Assembly: GCA_023435265.1 (NCBI GenBank)
Contig: JAEYRZ010000043.1
Span: forward strand, 1 to 45,356
DNA length: 45,356 nucleotides
Direction: 5' to 3'
Source: Pseudomonadota bacterium
GTDB lineage: Bacteria; Desulfobacterota; Desulfobacteria; Desulfobacterales; Desulfosarcinaceae
Shown: positions 37,505 through 45,356 of the stretch, piece by piece
Layout: the number at the start of each line of letters is the position of its first letter
How positions within the stretch are numbered: position 1 is the stretch's first letter
Translations under genes and position numbers: made by a program
The notes under the pieces: model-generated
Database searches by the model: none
Told to the model about the DNA's origin: nothing
Seen by the model: the letters and a program-made list of their open reading frames with translations, nothing else

Positions 37505-38967
37505 CCCCTGCCTCCGACGAGCGCCGCGGCATCGCGCAGCACCTCTTGCAGGCCGGTGGGAACGTAAAGACCCAGCGCAAGGGCGAGGATTCCGAACAGC
37601 ATGGGCGGCGCCACGCACCAGGGATCGGTGCGCACGGGCGCCTGCCGGGGATCGGGTTCCCCCAGAGCCATGCGGATCACGATGCCGGCCATGCCCACGA
37701 ACACCAGCGTCAGGAAGATCAGGTAAAGCGCGGCCACATAATAACGTCCCTGGTCCAGGGCGCTTTGCAGAATCGTGAATTCGCTGAAAAATGTACCGAA
37801 GGGCGGCGAGCCGGCGATGGCCAGGAAACCACCCATCCAGAGCAGGCCCGAGGCCGGCATGCGTCGGATGACGCCGGTCACCTGGGCCACACGCTTGGAG
37901 CGGTAGGCCCACAGGATGTTGCCCGCCGCCATGAAGAGCATGGCCTTGACCAGTGAGTGGTTGACGGCGTGCAGCAGGGCGCCGAAAGCACCCGTACCGG
38001 CCAGGCCGACCCCCAGCGCAAGGATGCCCATGTGTTCGACGCTCGAGTAGGCCAGCATGCGCTTGTAGTCGGCCTGGCGCAGGATGAACACCCCGGCCAG
38101 CCCCATGGAAACCAAGCCGAAGAGCACCAGCAGCTCGTTGCCGAATTCCGCGAGGCCGGCCGCGACGCAGACCTGCTGCAGGCGCAGGATGCCGATGAAG
38201 GCGCAGTTGAGCAGCGCACCCGACAGCAGGGCCGACACCGGCGAAGGGGCTTCGCTGTGCGCATCGGGCAGCCAGTTGTGCAGGGGGGCAAGCCCCATCT
38301 TGGTGCCGTAGCCCACCAGGAGGAAAATGAAGGCCAGCCTGACCCAGCGCAGGTTCAGGCGGTCGGCGTTTTCCGCCATGGCGTCGACGGTCAGGTGGTG
38401 GATCACGTCGGCACCGGCCAGGGCCAGGCTGAAGACACCGACCAGGGCCAGGGCGATGCCCACCGAGCAGATCAGGAGGTATTTCCAGGCTGCCTCGAGA
38501 GAGCGGCGGTTGCGGTGGAAGTAAATCAGCGGCGCACTGGCCAGGGTGGTGGCCTCCACGGCCACCCACTGCAGGCCGAAATTGCGGCTGAGGATCACCA
38601 TGGTCATGCTGGCCAGGAAAAAAAGCATGCAGCCGGTGAAGACCGCCTCGGGCCGCCCGCCGAAGATGGGGCTGTCCTCTTCCATCTCCGGGTGGGGCTG
38701 AACCGTGTCCCGGCGCAGCGCGCCGATGCCGTAAACGGTCGCCGCAAGGAACAGCAGGCTGGTCAGGGGCAGGAAGATGCGGCTCAGATCGTCGAAGCCG
38801 ATCCATTCGCCCGTCACGCCGCCGCCCCGCCAGGCGAGCAGTCCGGAAAGCAGCGCGTGGCCGGCGGCCGCAAGGCCCCACATCATTCTGCGCGGCCGGT
38901 CGGGCCGGACGAAATAAGCCGCCAGCCCGCCACAGGTGGGCAGCAGGATCAGAGCCCAGGCGATCAT
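37501..38967 (-). CDS. hyfF: HyfF-like antiporter-type membrane subunit
   Basis: 488 residues with about 13 membrane spans, of the NuoL/M/N-Mrp antiporter family. The conserved segment KMGLAPLHNWLPDAHSEAPSP with its lysine and the later YSSVEHMGILALG are the family hallmarks for ion translocation. It is an inner-membrane pump module of the Ehr-type complex. The start overlaps the hyfE stop (ATGA) and the end overlaps the large-subunit start, so translation is tightly coupled. Whether the ion is H+ or Na+ cannot be read from sequence. Confidence 0.9.
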   Translation of the reverse strand: MIAWALILLPTCGGLAAYFVRPDRPRRMMWGLAAAGHALLSGLLAWRGGGVTGEWIGFDDLSRIFLPLTSLLFLAATVYGIGALRRDTVQPHPEMEEDSPIFGGRPEAVFTGCMLFFLASMTMVILSRNFGLQWVAVEATTLASAPLIYFHRNRRSLEAAWKYLLICSVGIALALVGVFSLALAGADVIHHLTVDAMAENADRLNLRWVRLAFIFLLVGYGTKMGLAPLHNWLPDAHSEAPSPVSALLSGALLNCAFIGILRLQQVCVAAGLAEFGNELLVLFGLVSMGLAGVFILRQADYKRMLAYSSVEHMGILALGVGLAGTGAFGALLHAVNHSLVKAMLFMAAGNILWAYRSKRVAQVTGVIRRMPASGLLWMGGFLAIAGSPPFGTFFSEFTILQSALDQGRYYVAALYLIFLTLVFVGMAGIVIRMALGEPDPRQAPVRTDPWCVAPPMLFGILALALGLYVPTGLQEVLRDAAALVGGRG

Positions 38968-39641
38968 CGCGGCACCTCCCGTTCGGCGGCCGGCGCCTCG
39001 GAAATCATCAGATCCGACAGCTCCGTGAAACGGTCGACATCGGTATGCTCGAAAACGCGGTCGATCTGGAAGATCATGATGCCCATCAGGAAGACGCCGA
39101 CGAAGACATCCAGCAGCACCCCCATCTCCACAAGGAAGGAAAATTCATGGCCGATTCCCAGGCCCATTGCGTAAACGCCGTTTTCCATCACCAGGTACCC
39201 CAGGGTCTGGGCGATGGCCTTGCGGCGCGTCACGATCAGAAAAAGCCCGGTAAGCAGCAAAAAGAGCGAGACGGCGAAAAGGGCCGGCGAGATCGCCCGG
39301 CTGTCGATCCCTGCGCGGAAGGCGATCCAGGCCGACAGGGCCAGCAGTCCAGCGCCGCACAGCATCGAGGCGCCGAAACCGACGAACGGTTCGATCTCCA
39401 GCCGCGCCCCCGAGCGGCGCAGCACGTACAGCAGAAGCCAGGGCAGCAGCGCGCCTTTGAGCAGGATGCCCCCCAGCCCGATCGCCCAGCTGTCCATGGA
39501 GGGGCTGTACAGGCCATCGAGAATGGCGGCGATGCCCAGCAGAATCCCCTGCAACGCCACCAGCCGGATCGAGATGCGCAGGCGGCTGGCGCCCAGCAGG
39601 AAGATGCAGGTCAAAGCGAGAAGAATGGCCAGTGTATTCAC
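38964..39641 (-). CDS. hyfE: HyfE-like membrane subunit
   Basis: 225 residues with about seven membrane helices, hydrogenase-4 component E type, whose C-terminal half is NuoK-like. The final segment LDVFVGVFLMGIMIFQIDRVFE is typical. The start codon is GTG at 39641 with a weak ribosome-binding site. It overlaps hyfF by four bases. A 115-base gap separates it from hyfC upstream, the only sizeable gap in the operon. It probably helps hold the membrane arm together and complete the ion path. Confidence 0.85.
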   Translation of the reverse strand: MNTLAILLALTCIFLLGASRLRISIRLVALQGILLGIAAILDGLYSPSMDSWAIGLGGILLKGALLPWLLLYVLRRSGARLEIEPFVGFGASMLCGAGLLALSAWIAFRAGIDSRAISPALFAVSLFLLLTGLFLIVTRRKAIAQTLGYLVMENGVYAMGLGIGHEFSFLVEMGVLLDVFVGVFLMGIMIFQIDRVFEHTDVDRFTELSDLMISEAPAAEREVPR

Positions 39642-39756
39642 GTTACGTCCGAATCGATGCGCGTTGAAGGCGTTTTAAGCTTCAAGCTCCAGGCTTGAGT
39701 CAGATTACGCCCGGTTCGTCCCTGTTTTCATGCGTTTGGAACGCGACATTTCAGTT
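39642..39756. other. 115-base gap inside the operon
   Basis: Between hyfC and hyfE. It has no open frame of note. Hydrogenase-4 operons carry hyfD here, but nothing of that size is present. Confidence 0.5.
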
Positions 39757-40677
39757 TCATCGCGATCCGATCAATTGCATGATCAGCGCCGTTGCGACCA
39801 GGACGCCCGCACCGATCAGCAGTTTTGGTACCTGAACGAGGCGCAGGCGCGCCATGACCGACTCCACCACGCCGACCACCACGGCCATGCCGAGCGTGCC
39901 GGCCGCGATCAGCACGACCTGCAGCCAGGCTTCGGCCGGGCGCATGGGAATGACCAGGTTCGCCAGAAGCGTGCTGAAGAGCCAGAGCTTCAAAGCGGCC
40001 GCATACATCAGAATGCCCAGATCCGGACCGGAGTGGTCGAGGATCATTACTTCATGGATCATGGTCAATTCGAGGTGCGTGTTGGGATCGTCCACCGGGA
40101 TGCGCGCGTTTTCGGCCAGCAGCAGCACCATCCAGGCGCACACCAGCAGAAAAAGGATAGCCGGCGCCGAACGCCAGGCGGCCGGGTCGATGCCTGCCGC
40201 GATCTCCGACAGCCCGGCGCGGCCCGATTGAACCGCCAGCAGCACCATGCCCAGCAGCAGCGTGGGTTCGGCCAGCGCCCCGAACTGCACCTCGCGGCTG
40301 GCGCCCATGCCCTCGAAACTGGATCCGGTATCCAGGGCGGCCAGGACCATGGCAAAGCGCGCCAGGCCCAACAGATAGGCCAGCAGGACAAAATCGCCGC
40401 CGAAGGCCAGCGGGGCCGCCAGGCCGCCCCAGGGGATCAGCGTGGTGGCCAGCAGCAGGGCGGCCAGGATCACGGCCGGGGCCGCCCGGAGGACGCCGCT
40501 TGCGGAGCGGCTGTAAACCGCACCTTTTCTCAGCAGCTTGAGCAGATCGTAGTAGCCCTGCAACAGGGGTTGTCCTTTGCGTCCGGCGAAGCGCGCCTTG
40601 ACGCGGTTGATGATGCCGCCCAGCAGGGGCGCCATCACCCAGCCCATCAAAGGCAGCACCCAGGCGAAGGTGCGCAT
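39757..40677 (-). CDS. hyfC: HyfC-like membrane subunit (NuoH-type)
   Basis: 306 residues with about eight membrane helices, of the NuoH/HycD/HyfC family that joins the soluble arm to the membrane arm. Signatures are GRKGQPLLQGYYDLLKLL near the N-terminus and the loop ENARIPVDDPNTHLELTM, whose acidic residues belong to the E-channel. ATG 40677 overlaps the hyfB stop (TGATG). Longer in-frame sequence upstream lies within hyfB and is not coding. Confidence 0.93.
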   Translation of the reverse strand: MRTFAWVLPLMGWVMAPLLGGIINRVKARFAGRKGQPLLQGYYDLLKLLRKGAVYSRSASGVLRAAPAVILAALLLATTLIPWGGLAAPLAFGGDFVLLAYLLGLARFAMVLAALDTGSSFEGMGASREVQFGALAEPTLLLGMVLLAVQSGRAGLSEIAAGIDPAAWRSAPAILFLLVCAWMVLLLAENARIPVDDPNTHLELTMIHEVMILDHSGPDLGILMYAAALKLWLFSTLLANLVIPMRPAEAWLQVVLIAAGTLGMAVVVGVVESVMARLRLVQVPKLLIGAGVLVATALIMQLIGSR

Positions 40678-42641
40678 CAGGCGCCCCCTTTCCAGACCAG
40701 AAGACCGATCAGAATCACGGCCACGTAAAGTACGTAGAGGTGGATGCGGCCGTGCTGCAGGGCCAGAAGCGGCGACAGGCAGCGGGCCACGGCGCGGAAC
40801 AATGGATCGAAAAACCAGGTCCGCACCAGGTCGGACGTTCGGGTGGCAAAACCGATGCTCTCCGGGAAATAGCCGGTAATGGCGGCGCTGCTGCGGCGCG
40901 TGCGCAGGAACGCATGCAGCAGGTCCGAAAGCGGCTGGACATACGAAGACCCGGTATACTGCATGCGGGCCGAAGGCCGGGCATACCCGCAGTCCCAGGT
41001 CGTCACCGGACCGCCGCAGCCGCGCCGGCGGTTCTGCAGCCGCCGGAGCGCCCACACCAGTGTCGCCCCAATCAGAAAAAGCGCGGATACCAACGTCACC
41101 CGCCACAGGATGGAAACGGTCGCGGCCGGGTAAAGTTCCGCCGGGCCGCCGGCATTCAGCACCCGCAGGGCGGGCGTGACCAGGGCCAGCATCCAGGGTC
41201 CGGCAAGCCCCGCCAGCAGGCAGAGTCCGGCCAGCAGCAGCATGGGGCCGCGCAGCGCGCCGGGGGCCTCATGCGCTTGTTCCGCATGCTGGCTGCGCGC
41301 TTCACCCAGGAAAACCAAACCGGCGCATTTGGTGAATGCGGCGGCGGCCAGTCCGCCGATCAGCGCCAGCCCGCCCAGGATTGCGGCGGAGAGCCCGACG
41401 GACGCGATGGTGCCGGACAGCGCTGCGTGCACTCCGGCAGAGTAAATCAAAAACTCGCCTGTGAAGCCGTTGAGCGGCGGCAGGGCCGAAATCGCCGCCG
41501 CGCCGATCAGGAAAGTGCCTGCGGTCCAGGGCATACGCTTGATCAACCCGCCCGATTGATCGATCTGACGCGTCCCGGTGGCGTGCAGCACCGAACCGGC
41601 GCCCATGAAGAGCAGGCTTTTGAAGAGTGCGTGATTGAGCACGTGCAGCAGTGCGCCGCCCATGGCCAATCCGGCCGCCAACGGCATTCCCCGGCTCAAG
41701 CCCAACAAGCCGGTGCCGATGCCCAGCAGGATGATTCCGACGTTTTCGACGCTGCTGTATGCCAGCAGCCGTTTGAGATCTTTCTGCGCCAGGGCCTGGG
41801 CCGCTCCGTAGATGCCGGAGGCCAGCCCGATGCCGACCAGCGTCCAGCCCCAGGCCGGCGGGGGCGGCCCCAGGAAGGTGATTGTGCGCAACAGACCGTA
41901 AACGCCGGTTTTGATCATCACCGCCGACATGATGGCCGAGACATGGCTCGGCGCCGCCGGATGGGCTTCCGGAAGCCATACGTGCAGCGGAAAGATGCCT
42001 GCCTTGGATCCGAAACCAACCAGCGCCAGGATGAACAGAATGTGGGCCGGCCCGCTTGCGGCGCCGAAGCCCTCGAATGCGAACGTGCCCGCCCGGCCGC
42101 CGAGCAGCGCGAAAAATACCAGCAGCGCGGCGGCGCCCAGGTGGGTGGCGGTCAGATAAATCCAGCCGGCCTTGCGCACCGCTGCGGAACGGTCCTCAAC
42201 CACCACGAGGAAAAATGAGCTGAGCGCCATGAGTTCCCACGCCAGCAGGAACAGGATGCCGTCGCGCGCGGTCAGGACCAGCAGCATGCTCACGATCAGA
42301 AGGTTATAAAAGCACCAGGAGAAGCTGGACCCGCTTGCGCGCAAGTAGGCCCGCCCATAAAGGCCGCATAGCGGCGCAAGAAGCAGGAGCGGCAGTACGA
42401 ACAGCGCCGAGAGGCCGTCCAGGCCGATGGCGAAGGCGCCGAAGGGAATGCTCCAGGGGACGGCCAGGCGCTCCTGGGGCAGACCGGCCAGGGTGCCGAT
42501 CACCGGATGCAGCGCGGCCAGGCACCCCGCCCATACCGACAGGGTGGCCAGCGATGCCCCCAGCCGACTTCCGCGGCCGGCGATCAAGGGCGCCAGTGCG
42601 CCGGCCAGCATGATCGCGCATCCCACAAGCAGGCTCCACAT
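40677..42641 (-). CDS. hyfB: HyfB-like antiporter-type membrane subunit
   Basis: 654 residues with about 14-16 membrane helices. The antiporter core has the lysine-bearing segment GFGSKAGIFPLHVWLPEAHP, then YSSVENVGIILLGIGTG and NHALFKSLLFMGAGS. A C-terminal soluble extension (TWDCGYARPSARMQYTGSSY) is typical for HyfB/HycC and MbhH-like proteins. It pumps ions in the Ehr-type complex. AGGAGA lies nine bases before ATG 42641. It begins 23 bases after the HTH-EIIA gene, which is the first gene of the operon. Confidence 0.93.
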   Translation of the reverse strand: MWSLLVGCAIMLAGALAPLIAGRGSRLGASLATLSVWAGCLAALHPVIGTLAGLPQERLAVPWSIPFGAFAIGLDGLSALFVLPLLLLAPLCGLYGRAYLRASGSSFSWCFYNLLIVSMLLVLTARDGILFLLAWELMALSSFFLVVVEDRSAAVRKAGWIYLTATHLGAAALLVFFALLGGRAGTFAFEGFGAASGPAHILFILALVGFGSKAGIFPLHVWLPEAHPAAPSHVSAIMSAVMIKTGVYGLLRTITFLGPPPPAWGWTLVGIGLASGIYGAAQALAQKDLKRLLAYSSVENVGIILLGIGTGLLGLSRGMPLAAGLAMGGALLHVLNHALFKSLLFMGAGSVLHATGTRQIDQSGGLIKRMPWTAGTFLIGAAAISALPPLNGFTGEFLIYSAGVHAALSGTIASVGLSAAILGGLALIGGLAAAAFTKCAGLVFLGEARSQHAEQAHEAPGALRGPMLLLAGLCLLAGLAGPWMLALVTPALRVLNAGGPAELYPAATVSILWRVTLVSALFLIGATLVWALRRLQNRRRGCGGPVTTWDCGYARPSARMQYTGSSYVQPLSDLLHAFLRTRRSSAAITGYFPESIGFATRTSDLVRTWFFDPLFRAVARCLSPLLALQHGRIHLYVLYVAVILIGLLVWKGGA

Positions 42642-42664
42642 CGCGGCTATTCTCCTATGGCGTT

Positions 42665-43336
42665 CTACTCGGGCATGCCGGTTTCGATTTCGCCCAGGGC
42701 GGCCAGGATCGCCTCGCGGGTTTCCCGCCGCTGCACCACCGCTTTGAACCTTCCATCCTTGAGCGCAAAGGACAATCGTCCAAGAATACGGAGATGGACG
42801 CGGATCGTCGGCGATATCAACAGGAACAGCGCCTGGACCGGGTTGCCGTCCAGCGCATCGTAATCGATCGGTGTTTCCAGGAACGAGAGCGACAACAGCG
42901 GACGGTTCACATATCCCACCAGGGGGGTGCGGGTGTGCGGAATGGCGATGCCGTCGCCGATACCGGTGGAGGCGAGCGCTTCGCGTGCCAGGAACATTTC
43001 CAGAAGAGAGCCCATGGCGGCTTGTTCGATGCCGTTGATCATCTTCAGCGCGTTTTGCAGCACCTGATGCTTGGTCGTACCGGCTACACGGTAATAGATC
43101 CCCCCTTTTTCGAGACATTCAACGATGCTGCCGGGGTCGATCGTTTCAGCTTCCTGAAGCAGGCGCGGCGAGGGGCGCAGCCGTTCCTGGATGGCGAATT
43201 CGAAGAGTTCCGCCCGCTCGAACAAATATTGATCGCCCAGCCGATGAAAAGGGATCTTCCGGTCGCCAATCCAGCGATAGATCGTTTTGGTGGAGACACC
43301 CAGCAAATCTGCGGCTTCACGAACTTTCAAATGCAT
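42665..43336 (-). CDS. HTH plus PTS EIIA-like (PtsN-type) regulator
   Basis: 223 residues. The first 50 are an excisionase/MerR-type helix-turn-helix (VREAADLLGVSTKTIYRWI). Residues about 75-220 are a PTS EIIA domain of the fructose/nitrogen type, with the phospho-accepting His134 in GDGIAIPHTRTPLVG. Sugar PTS genes are absent nearby, so the domain is probably regulatory. It is 23 bases before hyfB on the same strand, a strong sign that it is part of the Ehr operon. ATG 43336 has GAAGGG upstream. A pair of palindromes lies in front of it. It may couple the complex to a phosphorelay, but that is inference. Confidence 0.85.
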   Translation of the reverse strand: MHLKVREAADLLGVSTKTIYRWIGDRKIPFHRLGDQYLFERAELFEFAIQERLRPSPRLLQEAETIDPGSIVECLEKGGIYYRVAGTTKHQVLQNALKMINGIEQAAMGSLLEMFLAREALASTGIGDGIAIPHTRTPLVGYVNRPLLSLSFLETPIDYDALDGNPVQALFLLISPTIRVHLRILGRLSFALKDGRFKAVVQRRETREAILAALGEIETGMPE

Positions 43337-43370
43337 TGGCCACACCCTTCGATCCGGCACCATAACGCAA

Positions 43371-43410
43371 ACGGAGGCGTGGTATACGCCTCCGTGGACA
43401 CAATGTCCAC
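43371..43410. promoter_or_regulatory. Two adjacent palindromes upstream of the Ehr operon
   Basis: ACGGAGGCGT (43371-43380) and ACGCCTCCGT (43386-43395) are a perfect 10-bp inverted repeat with a 5-base centre. GTGGAC (43394-43399) and GTCCAC (43405-43410) form a second, partly overlapping one. They lie 35-75 bases before the first gene of the operon, where an operator would sit. Confidence 0.6.
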
Positions 43411-43594
43411 AATATTCGAGCAGGGGTGCAAACCGCGCCAGCAACGACATTATCGTCTTTTCTCGCAGCAGACATGAGGAATCTGAAGGATGATGCGTCA
43501 ACGGGGTCGATCGCCGCGGGCGGATACAGGTCGGTTTTCCGGCCGCGCGACGCCTGTCTGAAAGGGCTGGTACCGCCATCAACGGGAAGCGGGT

Positions 43595-45046
43595 TTATTC
43601 CAAGCGCTCCAGGGCTTCCCACCCGCCGCCGAGTGCTTTGTACAGAGCCACGAGGTTGCTTGCCACATCCCGCGTGCTCTGCACCAGGGCGTCTTCGGAG
43701 GTGTAGAGCGCGCGCTGGGCCTGCAGCACGTTCAGGAAATCGGTCTGGCCTTCGGTATAGAGCAGTTGCGCAAGGCGCACGGCCTTGCGGTTGGCGGCCA
43801 CGGCTTCGGAAAGGGTTTGCCGGCGGGCCTGCTCCTTGGCTGCGGCGATCAGGGCATCCTCGACCTCCCGCAGCGCGGTCAGCACGATCTGCTGATAGAG
43901 GATGACCTCCTGCTCCTGCAGAGCCCGCTGCAGTTCGACACCCGCGCGGATGCGGCCGGTTTCGAACAGGCGCCAGCGCACCGAGGGCCCCAGGGACCAG
44001 AACCGATTGGCCCAGTCGAACCAGGAGCCGAAATCGTCGGATTGATACCCGAGGGCCCCGGAAAGCGTGAACTTGGGGAACAGTTCGGCGGCGGCCACGC
44101 CGATGCGGGCGGTGGCGGCATGGATGCCGGCTTCGGCCGCCCGGATGTCCGCGCGCCGGCGGAGGAGATCGGAGGGAACGCCCGCGGGCACGGCGGGCGG
44201 CGCGATGGGGATCGCCGCCTCCGGGGAAAGTTCGGCGCTCAAATCGGCCGGCGGAGCGCCCAGAAGCACGCTCAGACTATGGATGGCCTGCCGCGCCTGG
44301 GCCTCCAGGGCGGGCAGCTGAGCGGCCGTCGTGGCGGCCTGGGCCTGTGCGTTGGCCACATCGAGAGCGCTGACGAATCCTCCTTCGAAGCGCTGGCGCG
44401 TCAAATCGGTGCTGTGCTGCTGGGCGGAAAGATTCCGGCGCGTGATGACAAGCTGCTGCTGCAGGGCGCGCAGCCCGATGTAGTTGCGGGCGACTTCCGC
44501 GATCAGGCTCACCCGCGCGTCGCGATGACTTTCGATGGCGGCCTGCAGATCGGCATCGGCCGCCTCCAGGTCCCGGCGGCGGCCGCCGAAGAGGTCGATC
44601 TCCCAAATGGCGTCGAAGCCCGCCTGGTACTGATCGCCGATGATCTCTCCGCTCCCGCCCGAAGCGCCCCCCGACCGGCTGCGTCGATAAGATCCCGAAC
44701 CCTCGAGTGCCGGCCCCAATCCACCGGCCGCAATGCCCCTCGCCGCACGGGCCTGGCGCAGACGCGCCTCGGCCAGCCGGATGTCGGGATTGGCGGCCAG
44801 GGCCTTGCGGATCAGCCGGTCCAGGGTCGGATCGTCGAAATGCATCCACCAGCGGGCCAGCACGTCGGGAGCGTCAGCCGCCGGAGGCAATTGGTCCGCG
44901 ACTGCCGGACCGGACCACCGATCCGGCAGTTCCGGTTGCGGTTTCGTAAAATCGGGCCCCACGGCACAGGCGGCCAGCAGGAGGGTCAGGGCGACGGCCG
45001 TCGGCAACGGCCTGCGGCGTGGTTTCAGAAGCAGTCTGTCGTTCAT
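43595..45046 (-). CDS. NodT/OprM-type outer-membrane efflux lipoprotein
   Basis: About 483 residues of the TolC-like outer membrane factor family. The lipobox LLAAC lies at the end of the signal peptide. The mature protein has the duplicated coiled-coil halves (LIRKALAANPDIRLAEARLR; ARIGVAAAELFPKFTLSGAL) and DLLRRRADIRAAEAGIHAA, characteristic of NodT. It forms the trimeric outer-membrane channel of a tripartite efflux pump. The start at 45046 is chosen for its upstream GAG and the compact signal peptide; ATG 45052 or 45061 are alternatives, the last overlapping the permease stop. It is co-transcribed with the MacB-type gene. Confidence 0.93.
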   Translation of the reverse strand: MNDRLLLKPRRRPLPTAVALTLLLAACAVGPDFTKPQPELPDRWSGPAVADQLPPAADAPDVLARWWMHFDDPTLDRLIRKALAANPDIRLAEARLRQARAARGIAAGGLGPALEGSGSYRRSRSGGASGGSGEIIGDQYQAGFDAIWEIDLFGGRRRDLEAADADLQAAIESHRDARVSLIAEVARNYIGLRALQQQLVITRRNLSAQQHSTDLTRQRFEGGFVSALDVANAQAQAATTAAQLPALEAQARQAIHSLSVLLGAPPADLSAELSPEAAIPIAPPAVPAGVPSDLLRRRADIRAAEAGIHAATARIGVAAAELFPKFTLSGALGYQSDDFGSWFDWANRFWSLGPSVRWRLFETGRIRAGVELQRALQEQEVILYQQIVLTALREVEDALIAAAKEQARRQTLSEAVAANRKAVRLAQLLYTEGQTDFLNVLQAQRALYTSEDALVQSTRDVASNLVALYKALGGGWEALERLE

Positions 45047-45053
45047 CGGCATC

Positions 45054-45356
45054 TCACTCATAGCGCAGCGCATCGATCGGATCGAGGCGTGAGGCCTTCC
45101 AGGCAGGGTAGAAGCCGAAAATCATGCCCACCCCGGCCGAGACCAGCACGGCGGCCGCAATGGCCGCCGGGGACGTTTCAACGGGCCAGCGCAGCAGGAG
45201 GCGCACCAGCATCGAACCGCCGTGGCCCAATGCGATTCCCAGGGCGCCGCCGGTCAGGCACAGCACCACCGCCTCCACCATGAACTGTTGCATGATGTCC
45301 CTCGCGCGCGCCCCAACGGCCATGCGCAAACCGATCTCGCGGGTCCGCTCGGTGAC
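45054..45356 (-). CDS. MacB-type ABC transporter permease, 3' end (partial)
   Basis: About 100 C-terminal residues; the gene runs off the right edge. It contains VTERTREIGLRMAVGARARD, then two or three membrane spans and YPAWKASRLDPIDALRYE, the typical ending of MacB/FtsX-like permeases. It should move substrates from the periplasm into the outer-membrane factor encoded next, in a tripartite pump that normally also has an HlyD-like adaptor, probably outside the window. The stop overlaps the possible starts of the NodT gene. Confidence 0.93.
   Translation of the reverse strand, partial: VTERTREIGLRMAVGARARDIMQQFMVEAVVLCLTGGALGIALGHGGSMLVRLLLRWPVETSPAAIAAAVLVSAGVGMIFGFYPAWKASRLDPIDALRYE

Noticed and set aside
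35999..38881. A single 960-residue open frame covering the large subunit and more
   Set aside because: Only the part from 37504 down is HyfG-like; the rest lies in the wrong frame across hyfF and is Arg/Pro/Gly-rich. The real start overlaps the hyfF stop.
35222..42641. Calling the operon an active [NiFe] hydrogenase-4
   Set aside because: All four Ni-Fe cysteines of the large subunit are replaced.
40677..43118. An 813-residue frame for HyfB
   Set aside because: The first 159 residues lie across the HTH-EIIA gene in another frame; the membrane protein starts at 42641 with a good ribosome-binding site.
43427..43440. A sigma-54-like promoter (TGGCGC...TTTGCA on the minus strand)
   Set aside because: The GG and GC elements are two bases too close for a sigma-54 site.

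Overview
The window is chromosomal, GC-rich DNA, most likely from a sulfate-reducing deltaproteobacterium (Desulfobacterota, Desulfosarcina/Desulfobacteraceae-like). This is inferred from gene content and style, not from a database match: a tig-clpP-clpX-lon block, a three-gene pntAA-pntAB-pntB transhydrogenase, a hydrogenase-4-like membrane complex without nickel ligands, and a secreted protein ending in a glycine run plus a CF motif. No plasmid, phage, CRISPR or complete insertion sequence is visible.

Positions 1-9.5 kb (mixed strands) hold an MFS exporter, a serine/threonine kinase coupled to a large signalling protein with a degenerate GGDEF-like end, a membrane NERD-like protein, a small glutamine-rich cytoplasmic protein, a secreted fibronectin-III-like protein, a cold-shock protein with a clear promoter and terminator, and endonuclease IV. 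Positions 9.6-15.4 kb hold the protein quality-control block lon, clpX, clpP and tig (all minus). tRNA-Leu(TAG) and tRNA-Pro(TGG) follow, then a small membrane peptide gene, a chemotaxis receptor, a LOG-family protein, a small lipoprotein and a GalT/HIT-fold nucleotidyltransferase. At 22.5-28.1 kb there is a GntR regulator with an operator-like palindrome over its promoter, a small membrane protein, an unknown helical protein and the pnt transhydrogenase operon. From 28.3 kb come a tandem cysteine-rich protein and a minus-strand operon mgtE-prmA-histidine kinase-NtrC-type regulator (34.0 to 28.9 kb). An outer-membrane beta-barrel gene lies at 34.6 kb.

Positions 35.2-43.3 kb form the most interesting region. 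One tight minus-strand operon runs HTH-EIIA regulator, HyfB, HyfC, HyfE, HyfF, HyfG-like, ferredoxin/HyfI-like fusion. The large subunit has lost all four cysteines that bind Ni-Fe in group 4 hydrogenases, while the small subunit keeps its FeS ligands. The complex is therefore probably an energy-converting hydrogenase-related (Ehr) ion pump of unknown electron donor or acceptor rather than a hydrogenase. The right edge holds a NodT-type outer-membrane efflux lipoprotein and the 3' end of a MacB-type ABC permease.

Three imperfect palindromes sharing a CAGAG core sit just after the ends of plus-strand transcription units (about 6.8, 22.05 and 28.15 kb) and look like a dispersed 3'-intergenic repeat family.
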